A stretch of DNA of 61,258 nucleotides from a virus: IMG/VR virus record IMGVR_UViG_3300034198_016947, positions 1 to 61,258 of that record. The stretch is one strand, 5' to 3'. Shown in pieces: positions 9,174 through 18,967 of this stretch. Position 1 is the stretch's first letter. The number at the start of each line of letters is the position of its first letter. The notes beneath the pieces are model-generated. The model had not been told where the DNA came from. It searched no databases and worked only from the letters and a program-made list of their open reading frames with translations. The translations under genes were made by a program, and so were the position numbers.

Positions 9174-9422
9174 ATGGCCTCGGTCAAAGACCTCAAAGAC
9201 AGAATGCCGTGCAATAAGCCCCGTCGAGACGTAAAAGGCGGCAAGAAAAGCGTCGTCAAAGCGTGCGAGGGGGGCGAAGAAAAGCTCATCCGGTTCGGTG
9301 ACGCTAATATGGAAATCAAGAAAGACATACCCGAAAGACGCAAATCGTTCCGTGCCCGTCACAACTGTGACGAGAAGAAGGACAAGATGTCAGCCGGGTA
9401 CTGGTCCTGCAAAGCTTGGTAA
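9174..9422 (+). CDS. Conserved small basic phage protein (VKACEGG/IRFGD type)
   Basis: 82 residues. It carries PCNKPRR, VVKACEGGEEKLIRFGD, SFRARHNC and MSAGYWSCKAW, which I recognise as a small protein repeatedly found in marine and other podoviruses beside tail-adaptor genes. It is basic with four cysteines. Probably virion-associated or assembly-related; the biochemical function is not known to me. Confidence 0.75.
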   Translation: MASVKDLKDRMPCNKPRRDVKGGKKSVVKACEGGEEKLIRFGDANMEIKKDIPERRKSFRARHNCDEKKDKMSAGYWSCKAW

Positions 9423-9434
9423 GGAGAAAGTACT

Positions 9435-9569
9435 ATGCCTCTCAAGAAGGGCTCATCTGACAAAGTAGTCAGCTCTAACATCCGGAAATTAATGGAAGAA
9501 GGCATGCCCCAACGTCAGGCAGTGGCCGCTTCCCTGAACGCTGCTGGTAAGAGCAAGAAGAAAAAATAG
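9435..9569 (+). CDS. Conserved 44-residue phage protein
   Basis: ATG at 9435 after AAGGAGAAAGTACT. The protein starts MPLKKGSSDKVVSSNIRKLM and ends in a lysine run. The pattern LKKGSS...IRKLMEEGMPQRQAVAASLNAAGKS matches a tiny protein commonly annotated next to the IRFGD-type gene in marine podoviruses. Role unknown. Confidence 0.75.
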   Translation: MPLKKGSSDKVVSSNIRKLMEEGMPQRQAVAASLNAAGKSKKKK

Positions 9570-9581
9570 TGAGAGTGAAAG

Positions 9582-12500
9582 ATGCCTTTACAGTTTACCA
9601 CCATCGAAGAGCCCTCGTTCAGTCGGGGCATTGACGCCCGTTCTGCTGAGAATCAAATCAGAGACGGCTTCGTTCGTGACTTGGTAAATGCTGACATAGT
9701 CGAAGGACGTGTCAAGAAGAGAAAGGGCTATGCTCCTTTCGCCGGCAACATTCCTCTCCGAGTTACCCGCTACTATCAGAACGCTACCAATAAGGCTATC
9801 GTTTCTCTTGATAGCAGCATCGACCTCAGTAGGGTAGAGTCCCGTCCCATTCTCATCTACGGGAAGACGAGCACTGCAGCTGTCAGTGGCAATGACCCGT
9901 TTAGCAATGATACCAATCACTCGTGCTGGTTTACTAAATGGGAAACCAATCTCCGTAAAATATTCCTCAAAGGTGGGCTGCCTGAAAAGTCCATCACCGC
10001 CACACCGGCTGAACATTCCATCCCCTATCAGAGTATGTACGTGGGAGTCTCGGAGAATAATCCGAACTCCGCTACCGACGTTCTTACTGGAGAATTGCTG
10101 ACTACCTCGGTAACGATTCAACCCGACCGCACCATTCGAGTCGATTATGTGAACAGTCGTGACACTGACGTTCCAGTTTTCCTGTACTATTTAGACCGCA
10201 CTCCAATCTCGGGAGAGACCTTTACCAGTAGTGAGCTAACGGGCAGCAGTAGTTACGCGATATCAGCCGCTGCTCACGGACTATCTACCTCCAATATCAT
10301 GTACCAGCTGTACCAGGTCGACGGTAGCAGCAACTGGATACAGTGCAAGCCTGACGCTTTTTACGCCAAAGAGGACGGTAGTGTCAAGGTAGTTGTCAGT
10401 AGTAGTGCTAACAAGTACAAGCTCGTTCTCTCCTCTGTCCCGGATAGTCAAACCGACGAGGGAGGCGACGGCTTTACTTTGACCAATCAAGCCAACAGCT
10501 ACCTCTTCTATACCTGCTACGAGGAACTTACCTCGGGACCCGAGTTCGCCGCCGGCTACACTCGCTCAGCTGTCGAACCAGATACCGTTCAGTACGATGA
10601 CACCGACAAGACGACTACCTTCTCCTTTGACCCAGCGAGTGCGGTAAGTAACATCAGGTTCGTCTATGAATATGGTATCATCCGTACCAACGAAATCTAT
10701 CTCAGCTCAGCCGCCCCTTCGTCCGGCATAGGCGCGAGTACTCGGTCACCGAGCCCTGCTTTCAGTCTGATGGCCTCTGCTGACACCGCTCCTCAGATGA
10801 CGCTGTACGGTATCGGTCACGATATCGCTTACGGAGACCAAAAGAGACAATACCGCCGCGGGTGGGTGAATCACATTGACTCCTACCGCAGCCCGTCAAC
10901 AGCTCACATTGTAGCTGGACTGGGTGGCAACCTGTACGCGGAGCGCGAGCAGGAACTGGCTCCGACCAACTTTGTGATGCCGACCTACTACCCGGAATTG
11001 TTTGCTCGCGTTAGTGCGAAGACGATACTAGGTCCCGCTTTCTCCGGCAGTAACAACGACCGTACTAGAGGAGTCTACTCCTTTACAGGAGGAGGGGACG
11101 GTTTAGCAGAAGTGACTGGCGTTGCTTACAATGCGGCTAGCAACAAGGTCGTTTACACACTGAATGTTCCTGGGTTTGCCATTACATCAGCTACGACCCC
11201 AATTGACGCTAACGACTTTCTTACCGTCGACGGGATGTCATATAAGAGACATAACGGTACCTTCCAGATATCTGCCCCACCTACTGTGGTGGACGCCAAT
11301 ACGATTACCATCTCTGTCAGCAACCCTGACGTTGACAGTACCGACTACGATGATGCCAACACTTCTGGCTATGCTGGCGTTTTCACTGATAGATTTACTG
11401 CCTCTGCAAATTCTCCCTTACTAGTCGGAGACAGGCTACTGTCGTCATCGTGGGATGAGTCTACTACTCTCACCATTAGCAGCGTCAACGCAGCGGCCCC
11501 AACAGTCGTTTACCTATCGGGTTGCATCAAGAGACTGGAACTTGGTACCAACCTCGCCGTTACTGGTCAGCGGACGTCAGCTACCATACCGCTCAGAACT
11601 GTCAGTCGCGGGGCGAATAACGAGTCTGTCAACTACCTGATACCGGGAGATACGGTCTCTGTTAGTGGCGTAGCCGACCCGCTGCAAATCCTCTCAGTAG
11701 ATGCTACCAACAAGACGATTACCCTCGACAGGTCAATCACTTGGTCAGATACCATCTCGCTTCCTACTACTATCTCTGTAGCTGCTAGGTGGCTGCCGGT
11801 AGAAGCTCCCACCTCGTCCACCGACGGGGCTCTCATACCGACTACTTCAGTCCGCTACTTTACTTCCTCCGACTATGACAATCAAGCCTTTCTCCGGAGT
11901 GCGATGGTCCAGAATAACCTCTACCTGACAAATGGGAGTGATGAGGTTTATAAGTACGACGGCGAGAACAACTACCGTGCTGGTATCATCCCCTGGCAGC
12001 CGGGCCTCTTTCTCACGACGGAGACGGGAGCAGTGGGTGGAATACCACTAACAGGAGCGTCATTTAATGCCCTTATACAGCCTAACGGCGTGGAACTAGC
12101 CAAGGCAGACGCGCTCCAATTGCCAGTCGGAAGTATCTGCTACTATACGGACACTGCTAACACAACTCCAATATTGGTAACTGTAGCTACTAACACTGAC
12201 GCTGGTTCTTCTAAGCATCTTATAACTTTTAATGATTCGTTTAACCCATTACCTAGCGGTACTGGGGGAAAGCTTACTCTCACTTATACAGCTAGATACT
12301 GTTTCCGTCTCAATATCAAGGACGTCAATGGTGTCACTACTGCCAGTGCTGTGACTGGGGCTGAAGACTTTGTCGCTATAATTGCCCCCACAACGAACAC
12401 CGCTTACAAGATTCATCTAAGGCTAGTCGGACTACCGGCCTGGGACCAGTATGATTTTAGAAACAAAAATATTGAAGTTGAAATCTACCGCACATTGTGG

Positions 12501-14603
12501 ACGACCGGTAGTGTGGGAGAAGTGCCAAAGTTTTTCCGTCTCCCACAGACTAAGACGTGTTCTTTTACAGGAGCTGACGGCTATATCGACCTAGAAGATT
12601 CTTACGGCAATAATACCCTGACCGACTTGGATTTAGTTGTTAGCGTCCTGTCACCGAGCATAGTACCAGCTGGATGGGATGAGCCGCCGAGAGCTAAATA
12701 TACTACAACAGCCGGCAACAGGCTGGTACTAGCCAATCTCACCGACTGGCCAACGATGTCAATCAGTTACCTTCCTACAAGTTCGGTATCAAATACCAAC
12801 TTTAACGGTCAGGTATTCCACTTCTATAAAGACGCTGAGAATATTCCGACCACTGCTCCGGACATGGTCAACCACGTCGCTTATCAGCTACGGAGTAGTG
12901 GAGCTACGGCGGTTAGCTCAGTTACAACATCCTTGGACCAGTTTACCTTTACCACGATTCCGCCACGAGAAATAGTGGGAGGTGATTGGGTTTATATTTC
13001 CTTCGCCGCGACTAACGGACACCCGCCATCAATCAGCGGCTGGTGGCAGATAGCATCTGCTACTCCGTATACCGTGGGCAATCCGGTAATTTGTACCGTA
13101 AACTGTGTAGGAACACTGACTAACCCTACACCGACCCATCCAGTTACAGCCCTATTTGCCACCACAGCCAAAGTTATTCCCGTTAATGTCAATACCGACT
13201 ACAATATGGGAATGTTCAATGGTAATGGTCCAGTGTCTGTGCTGAATGTTATCCGCCGCCTCGGGATGGCTATCAACGCCACAATGAGAATGGTCAATGT
13301 TAGTCTGGACGATTACAAATCATTCAAGCCCTGGTTAGTTGCTAGGTCCGAAAGCGACACCGTCGGGCAATTGGTTGTCAAACAGCCACGGGCAGAAACA
13401 ACCGTGCCCGCTATGAAGGTATCGTCCGTCCCAGTACCAACATATCTCAACGGAAGTCAACTTACCGATAACATTCCAGCAGCCGCGGCTATTACCCGCT
13501 ACCCTAGCCGACTTGCGGTCAGCTATGACAACTATCCGGAAATATTCGACTCCCTGTGGGTGGTGGATACTGATTCGTCTGACAGTGTCATTGACGTGAA
13601 CTCTGCCGACGGGCAGGAGATAACCGGTGTGATACCGTTCTTCGGCGAGAGTGCATTTGGTGCCGCTCAGAAGGCTGGCGTCCTTGTCGTTTTCAAACAG
13701 AACAGTATCTATCTAGTCAATGTTGCTGCCAAAATAGCAGGACAGGAAGCTGTCCAACGTCTAGAGACTCAAGGCCTCGGATGTACTGCCCCCTACAGTA
13801 TAGCTCCTACCAAGAACGGCATCATGTTTGCCAACGAGAGTGGTATCTATGCCCTCCGCACAGACCAAAGAATTGAATACCTAGGCCGGTTTATGGAAAG
13901 GAATTGGCAAGAGAAGGTCGACCTCGGGGCACTGGCTATCGCCCAGGGCCACCACTACGGGGTAGGTAGACAATATAAGTTGTCGGTACCGATGGTCGCT
14001 GAGTCGTCGAGTACCTACGCCGAGAACAGTCAAGCTTACGTTTACAACCATACCGCGGAAGCTGACGGGGAACTTGGTGGCTGGACGAGGTACACCAACC
14101 ATCCAGTAACGGGGTGGGCGAATCTTTTCCAGGATGCCTTCCTGGCGACGGCAAATGGGTCTGTAATGAAAGTTCGCAACCTGGGAGGGGTAACGGACTA
14201 CCGCGATGGAAACGTCGCTATAGAGTCGATTCTAGCCGCCAGAGCGAATGCGTTCGGAAATACGGGAATTCGGAAGGCAGTAGCTAACCTCGTCGTCCAC
14301 TACCGGTCGGGGGCCAACTCCAAGTACACGAAAGTCTACACCTCTCCGGACCTCTTTGACGTCTACCAGGAGTCTACTCTCTTCAGGGTAGTCACCAAGT
14401 CAGTGCAAGACGGTCTCAGCTCTACCTCCGGCCAGGCCATTGTCAGCATCATGCATACCTTCCCTAGGAGGAGATGCATCTATATGAGTGTAACTATTAC
14501 GAATAATGGTATTGATGACAACGTAGAGATTGCTGGTATGAGCTATATTGTCGCTGGCTTGAGTAGCAGCGGCATCAAGCAAGCTGCTGAGACGACGGAT
14601 TAA
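9582..14603 (+). CDS. Giant tail nozzle/tubular B-like structural protein, 1673 aa
   Basis: Start after GAGAGTGAAAG. The N-terminus (FSRGIDARSAENQI ... GRVKKRKGYAPF) matches the opening of large podovirus tail proteins. A long series of beta domains follows. Around residues 1330-1440 a typical nozzle-protein region appears (VLVVFKQNSIYLVNV ... GLGCTAPYSI ... GIMFANESGIYAL), which resembles the beta-propeller repeats of tail tubular B proteins. At 1673 residues it is roughly twice the usual nozzle length, so the middle probably contains inserted beta domains. It is the largest gene in the genome. Confidence 0.7.
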   Translation: MPLQFTTIEEPSFSRGIDARSAENQIRDGFVRDLVNADIVEGRVKKRKGYAPFAGNIPLRVTRYYQNATNKAIVSLDSSIDLSRVESRPILIYGKTSTAAVSGNDPFSNDTNHSCWFTKWETNLRKIFLKGGLPEKSITATPAEHSIPYQSMYVGVSENNPNSATDVLTGELLTTSVTIQPDRTIRVDYVNSRDTDVPVFLYYLDRTPISGETFTSSELTGSSSYAISAAAHGLSTSNIMYQLYQVDGSSNWIQCKPDAFYAKEDGSVKVVVSSSANKYKLVLSSVPDSQTDEGGDGFTLTNQANSYLFYTCYEELTSGPEFAAGYTRSAVEPDTVQYDDTDKTTTFSFDPASAVSNIRFVYEYGIIRTNEIYLSSAAPSSGIGASTRSPSPAFSLMASADTAPQMTLYGIGHDIAYGDQKRQYRRGWVNHIDSYRSPSTAHIVAGLGGNLYAEREQELAPTNFVMPTYYPELFARVSAKTILGPAFSGSNNDRTRGVYSFTGGGDGLAEVTGVAYNAASNKVVYTLNVPGFAITSATTPIDANDFLTVDGMSYKRHNGTFQISAPPTVVDANTITISVSNPDVDSTDYDDANTSGYAGVFTDRFTASANSPLLVGDRLLSSSWDESTTLTISSVNAAAPTVVYLSGCIKRLELGTNLAVTGQRTSATIPLRTVSRGANNESVNYLIPGDTVSVSGVADPLQILSVDATNKTITLDRSITWSDTISLPTTISVAARWLPVEAPTSSTDGALIPTTSVRYFTSSDYDNQAFLRSAMVQNNLYLTNGSDEVYKYDGENNYRAGIIPWQPGLFLTTETGAVGGIPLTGASFNALIQPNGVELAKADALQLPVGSICYYTDTANTTPILVTVATNTDAGSSKHLITFNDSFNPLPSGTGGKLTLTYTARYCFRLNIKDVNGVTTASAVTGAEDFVAIIAPTTNTAYKIHLRLVGLPAWDQYDFRNKNIEVEIYRTLWTTGSVGEVPKFFRLPQTKTCSFTGADGYIDLEDSYGNNTLTDLDLVVSVLSPSIVPAGWDEPPRAKYTTTAGNRLVLANLTDWPTMSISYLPTSSVSNTNFNGQVFHFYKDAENIPTTAPDMVNHVAYQLRSSGATAVSSVTTSLDQFTFTTIPPREIVGGDWVYISFAATNGHPPSISGWWQIASATPYTVGNPVICTVNCVGTLTNPTPTHPVTALFATTAKVIPVNVNTDYNMGMFNGNGPVSVLNVIRRLGMAINATMRMVNVSLDDYKSFKPWLVARSESDTVGQLVVKQPRAETTVPAMKVSSVPVPTYLNGSQLTDNIPAAAAITRYPSRLAVSYDNYPEIFDSLWVVDTDSSDSVIDVNSADGQEITGVIPFFGESAFGAAQKAGVLVVFKQNSIYLVNVAAKIAGQEAVQRLETQGLGCTAPYSIAPTKNGIMFANESGIYALRTDQRIEYLGRFMERNWQEKVDLGALAIAQGHHYGVGRQYKLSVPMVAESSSTYAENSQAYVYNHTAEADGELGGWTRYTNHPVTGWANLFQDAFLATANGSVMKVRNLGGVTDYRDGNVAIESILAARANAFGNTGIRKAVANLVVHYRSGANSKYTKVYTSPDLFDVYQESTLFRVVTKSVQDGLSSTSGQAIVSIMHTFPRRRCIYMSVTITNNGIDDNVEIAGMSYIVAGLSSSGIKQAAETTD

Positions 14604-14615
14604 AGCAGCACACTG

Positions 14616-14643
14616 TTGACAAAAACGGAATCCTCGATACAAT
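14616..14643 (+). promoter_or_regulatory. Sigma-70 promoter
   Basis: TTGACA (14616-14621), 16-bp spacer, TACAAT (14638-14643), just after the nozzle gene stop. It begins the transcript of the internal virion protein operon with a long untranslated leader of about 270 bases. Confidence 0.75.
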
Positions 14644-14698
14644 AAGCACATGCTTCTCGTTATTCACTTTGCGGTCGGCGGGTCTACATATAGTACCT

Positions 14699-14811
14699 GT
14701 ACATGTAGCTACTAGTACAAGACGCAGCATGTACAAGCTGCAGCTAGTACAGGTCCGAACATGTACAAGTAGCAGCTAGTACTAGAAGGGGCCGAAAGGC
14801 ACTGAGGCCCC
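14699..14811 (+). repeat. Repeat-rich structured leader before internal virion genes
   Basis: The gap 14604-14921 holds two 23-bp direct repeats (14728-14750 and 14760-14782, two mismatches, core GCAGCTAGTAC). It also holds GTAGCTACTAGTACA (14705-14719), which recurs exactly at 47726-47740 upstream of the small terminase. A hairpin follows, GGGGCC (14788-14793) with GGCCCC (14806-14811), enclosing GCC-GAAA-GGC. A 5' leader with strong RNA structure is likely; no known riboswitch is recognised. Confidence 0.6.
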
Positions 14812-14921
14812 GGGTACCGTGCCAGCTAGTACACTACACTCACTGAAAGTACCGCTTTCTGTTACCTACCGCGAGTCAACTACCATTCCCCCTACTACCT
14901 CCTTGACTTCACTGGGATACT

Positions 14922-17195
14922 ATGCTAGAGTCCCTCTCAGTGGGAGAGACTACCTTGGCCAAAGTATTCGACATCATTGAGCAACAGAACAAAAAGACCA
15001 AGCCCGTCCAGCAACTGGCTGGGGACAGGGGTCTTCCTGCTGCTCCCACTACTGCTTCTAGTACAGGAGCCCTCGGCGGCACCCCCCAGCAACAGGCTAT
15101 GGCCGGTACTCCTGCTCAAAAGAAATCTGTATTCGAAGCTGTCACCAAAGTAGCTGCCCCTACTGGAGAAAGTGCGCTCGAACAGGCCCGCCTCCTCCGT
15201 GCTCCCGCTAAAGAAACCGAATCTGATATAGCCTCCAAGCAAAAAGTCCAGCAGATGATAGCCGGTATGGGGACGTTCGGTGCCAAGGCGGTCGAGCTTG
15301 TCGACCGTGCTATGGGAGCTGTAGCTGCTCCTGCTGAAGGGGCGACTACGCCTCCGACTGATGTGACCATTGACACTGTCCTTACCAGTATACCAGAAGC
15401 TAGCAGAACGGCAGTCGATGCCATCTTGAAACGACTACCAAATGAAACCGGCAGTACTCGCCTCGAGTCGTTGGCAGAACTGAATCGCATCCTCGGCAAA
15501 ACGCCAGGCGAACCTCTCGATGCTGCTGCTGTAGAAAAACTTTACAACCAAGACGTAGCGAAGACAGTATCTGCCGCTGCTGAGGGTAAGTTTGAAGCCG
15601 CCGCTACCGGAGAAGATAGGAAGCTGACTGTCGCTGACTTCAATGCTCTCGGTAGTTCAGCTGACGAAGTCGCTAGTATCCTCGGTCTCACACCAGACGA
15701 GGTGAGTAACCTCACTGTTTCCCAATTACAGTCCGCTTTAGCGAGTGCTGAGCTTGGTCTCGGTGCCGTCGAAGAAACGACAGCCGGTATGGCGTCGTCA
15801 CTACTGTCTTCGACCGAAAGGGCGGCACTCAAAGACTACCTCGTTCAGCTGGAAGAAAGAGGTCTCGCTGGCTCAGCTACTCAATATGACTCCCTCCTAC
15901 GCGATATCGACGCTGGTACTACTGTCTCTGTCGGAGGCAAGAATTACTCCATCGAAGAACTACTCGCTGACGGGGCATTCTCAGCTATAGCTGCCCAGTA
16001 TCTAGCCGACCCCACCAGCGACTGGGCGAAGAAGTTAGCAGAGAGTGAACCGGAATTCGTGAAGTATCTGAGCGCTAACTCAGACAACTTGAAGTCGCTC
16101 ATCACATCAGCTGGCCAGTCGGCCAAAGAGCTGGGCGAACTACAGAAAGCTACTGCCGCCAAGTTTGAAGGGCTCGACCCCGCTACCGTCAAAGCTCTCA
16201 CTGGCATCGACTTGGGCGAATTTGCTACCAAGGCAATTGATACTGCTGGGTTCTCGCCCGCTGTACAAGCTGTTATCAACGCACCGGCTGCTGCCAAGAA
16301 GACTGTCGGTAGCAATCTGGCCATTCTCAATAGCACTCTAGGCCCTGAGTACCTGAACAAATTGTCAGCCGCCGATGTGGCGAATCTAGGTCTCGACCGT
16401 CAAGACAGTCCAGGTGTCGCGTGGGCTGAGGCAATCAAGCGCATCCGAGCTACAAGGGCTGAACAGAATCCCGAGATGATGCTAGATGCTATCACCGACG
16501 GGACGATGGACATTGAAGATGTCAACGCGCAGCTGAGTGAAGACAACATTCGCCGCTCACTCGGCCTCCCAGTTAGTAGTTTGGGCCAGTTAGATACGGA
16601 TAAGGACGGTAAGTTGGGTCCTTCCGAACTGTCCGCTGGAGTAACTGCTCGTTATGGTGAGCCCACTTTTGACGACTACCGGAGTGGGAAGTATAAAGGT
16701 CCAGAGAAACTATCAACGATACCTCCTCAACTAACTACCGACCAACAGGTACTTTATGATGCAGGTAGGGATGGTACTATAACGGCGGAAGAAGTCGCCA
16801 ACATTTCCACTGACGCGCTCAAAGAGCTAGCTGCTTCCGGCGTTACACAGAAGGGACTTACCTTCTCATACACCCCGACGGCTAAGACTTTAATTGGTAT
16901 CATGGAAGACCGCATCAAAACGGAGACTGCTCCTTACCTCAAAGACTTCGATGCTGTAATGGGGGCTAGTGAGCCGGGTAGTAATTTGTTCAACTTGTGG
17001 GGGATTGTAGGCAAGGTAGACGAACTTATCGCTAAGCTAGGTAGTACGCCGAATATCTCCAAAGCAGCTAGGGCGCGTATCGATGAACGTATTGCTGACC
17101 TGAAGCGGAAGAAGGATGCGACTATGAAACAAATTTCGTCCGCAACTACTCCTACTGTTATTACTGCATATAATCCAGAAGGATATTACGTTTAA
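14922..17195 (+). CDS. Internal virion protein with EF-hand loops, 757 aa
   Basis: Ala/Glu/Leu-rich helical protein, first of five consecutive genes that by position and composition are the ejection (internal core) proteins. Residues 558-569 read DTDKDGKLGPSE, a perfect EF-hand calcium loop; a second loop, DAGRDGTITAEE, lies about 55 residues on and is degenerate at position 3. The start ATG lacks a strong ribosome-binding site (GGGATACT), so the true start could be slightly different. It ends with its TAA overlapping the next ATG. Confidence 0.65.
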   Translation: MLESLSVGETTLAKVFDIIEQQNKKTKPVQQLAGDRGLPAAPTTASSTGALGGTPQQQAMAGTPAQKKSVFEAVTKVAAPTGESALEQARLLRAPAKETESDIASKQKVQQMIAGMGTFGAKAVELVDRAMGAVAAPAEGATTPPTDVTIDTVLTSIPEASRTAVDAILKRLPNETGSTRLESLAELNRILGKTPGEPLDAAAVEKLYNQDVAKTVSAAAEGKFEAAATGEDRKLTVADFNALGSSADEVASILGLTPDEVSNLTVSQLQSALASAELGLGAVEETTAGMASSLLSSTERAALKDYLVQLEERGLAGSATQYDSLLRDIDAGTTVSVGGKNYSIEELLADGAFSAIAAQYLADPTSDWAKKLAESEPEFVKYLSANSDNLKSLITSAGQSAKELGELQKATAAKFEGLDPATVKALTGIDLGEFATKAIDTAGFSPAVQAVINAPAAAKKTVGSNLAILNSTLGPEYLNKLSAADVANLGLDRQDSPGVAWAEAIKRIRATRAEQNPEMMLDAITDGTMDIEDVNAQLSEDNIRRSLGLPVSSLGQLDTDKDGKLGPSELSAGVTARYGEPTFDDYRSGKYKGPEKLSTIPPQLTTDQQVLYDAGRDGTITAEEVANISTDALKELAASGVTQKGLTFSYTPTAKTLIGIMEDRIKTETAPYLKDFDAVMGASEPGSNLFNLWGIVGKVDELIAKLGSTPNISKAARARIDERIADLKRKKDATMKQISSATTPTVITAYNPEGYYV

Positions 17196-18100
17196 TGGCT
17201 ACACTTCTTGATACACTGAAAAAGAATCTAGGCAGCGTAGGTGCTCCTACTGCTCCCATTGCTGACGAGACTGGTACGGTCCAACGTCTCCTTTCAGCGA
17301 AGAAGGGTATCGTAGGCGGGACTCCTACCGCGCCCAAAGGCTTCTCAGTAGCTGAGGCAGCTGCTAGAGGTCAGGCCCAACAGCAGCTAGGAGAAGTTAG
17401 TCAAGCCGCTCAGTTACAGTCTACCGCCCTCCAACAAGCAGCTACCGCTGAGGAGACCCAACAGAAGGCACAAGAGGCTGAACTTGCTGGACAACAGGAA
17501 CAGAACCGTCTCCGTACTAGTATCGAGACTGAACGCACGCTGCAGGAACTCGAGCAGGGTAAAGAGAAACTGAACGAAATGCAGAGGAAGGCTTTGAACG
17601 AAAAGGTAACTGCCCTTCTCCGCCTACAAAATACCGACTACATCAATAACTTGCAAATGAACGCGGCTAAGGCTAGAATCTCTGAAGGTAATAACTTCGA
17701 GGCAGCTTTGGCCAAAGACATCTTCAACAATAACCGTACCTTACTAGAGTCCCGGCTAGGCAAGCAAGCAGCTAGGAACATCTCTGATAGGCAGTTCGAT
17801 AAAGAACTCGCTCAAATGGGTATGGATGAAGCTATCCGGATTGCCAAGTCGGAAGCTGACAACATGATGAAACAGGCTGGCATTCAGACTGGTGTCGAAT
17901 TGGCGAAGAGCGGTGTCAATATCTACGGCCAGCAGAAGGCCGGTGCTTTCAACGACCAATATAAAGCGTACGCAGAGTCAACGAGAGAGCAAGGCGGTAC
18001 TCCTGTCAGCTTTACTACCTGGCAACAGAGACAGGGACTCTCGAAAGCGAAAGGCAACCTACCAGCTGAAGGCTACGGTAGTGGATATGGGATAGCATAA
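17195..18100 (+). CDS. Internal virion protein, 301 aa
   Basis: Overlaps the preceding stop by one base (TAATG). A long glutamine/alanine-rich coiled coil covers about residues 55-150 (QQQLGEVSQAAQLQSTALQQ onward). The C-terminus is Gly-rich. No enzymatic motif. By place and composition it is probably an ejected core protein. Confidence 0.65.
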   Translation: MATLLDTLKKNLGSVGAPTAPIADETGTVQRLLSAKKGIVGGTPTAPKGFSVAEAAARGQAQQQLGEVSQAAQLQSTALQQAATAEETQQKAQEAELAGQQEQNRLRTSIETERTLQELEQGKEKLNEMQRKALNEKVTALLRLQNTDYINNLQMNAAKARISEGNNFEAALAKDIFNNNRTLLESRLGKQAARNISDRQFDKELAQMGMDEAIRIAKSEADNMMKQAGIQTGVELAKSGVNIYGQQKAGAFNDQYKAYAESTREQGGTPVSFTTWQQRQGLSKAKGNLPAEGYGSGYGIA

Positions 18101-18101
18101 C

Positions 18102-18962
18102 ATGGCAGAATCCGCGACACAACGAGGACTCGCAGCTATCGCTGGCAGTATGCCGGTGAGGAACAAGCTAGTTTCTGACCAACAGAAAGCAGCTAGGGCC
18201 CTACAACTCAGCCAAGCTGTAGCAGGTATGGCTCCTGGTGCGGCTCCCACAAAGGCAGCTGCTGCTGAAATGGGCGCGGCTGTTGCTACGACAGCAGGCC
18301 AGCAGGCTGTGGAAGCTGCCGGAAAGACGGTAGAAACCTCTGGCCAGTTGGCCAAGCTAGGGCTCGCTGAACAGTCTCAGATGGGAACCGAAAAGCTAGC
18401 CGCGGGCAGAGAGGGGGCTAGAAAAGAAGCCTTAGACCAAACTCAGAGACTGGCAAACCTAGACCAGAGAGTAAAGCAGGAACTCTTCGATAAAGAAATG
18501 CAATTCAAAGTGAACGAAGCCAATGAGGCCGAATTCAGCGAACGTCAATTAATGGACTATGCGGTACGGAATGCGCAGAAAGCCGAAGACTTCACCAACT
18601 GGAAACAGAAATCCCAGATGTTGCATAGTCGGAATCTGAAGATTCTCGAAGCGGTAGAGGCCCGCCTCACACAGGCTATCGAGCAAGGATACCTCGACAA
18701 AGAAAACAAACTGGACCAACAGCAAAGACGTGAACTGGCAGAGATAAAGCAGGCATTCTCCCGTCGAGTAGCTGAGGCTAAGGCCCGTGCATCGAACACC
18801 GCCTCCATGTGGGGAGCTGCTGGTAGCTTGTTGCAAGTCGGTGGCGCTGCTGCTATGCTAGTACCCGGCCTCCAGCCGGTGGGAATAGCCGCGACTCTAG
18901 CCGGTACAGCCGCAGCTGGTTATGGACAACGAGAAGCAGCACGACAAACAGGGGAGATATAA
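18102..18962 (+). CDS. Internal virion protein with C-terminal glycine-rich membrane-like segment
   Basis: 286 residues. Ala/Gln-rich helices, then a coiled coil (about residues 160-225), then a Gly/Ala hydrophobic stretch (SMWGAAGSLLQVGGAAAMLV) that could insert into membrane during DNA ejection. Starts one base after the previous stop. Analogous by position to small ejection proteins such as T7 gp14, with no clear sequence proof. Confidence 0.65.
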   Translation: MAESATQRGLAAIAGSMPVRNKLVSDQQKAARALQLSQAVAGMAPGAAPTKAAAAEMGAAVATTAGQQAVEAAGKTVETSGQLAKLGLAEQSQMGTEKLAAGREGARKEALDQTQRLANLDQRVKQELFDKEMQFKVNEANEAEFSERQLMDYAVRNAQKAEDFTNWKQKSQMLHSRNLKILEAVEARLTQAIEQGYLDKENKLDQQQRRELAEIKQAFSRRVAEAKARASNTASMWGAAGSLLQVGGAAAMLVPGLQPVGIAATLAGTAAAGYGQREAARQTGEI

Positions 18963-18967
18963 CCATT

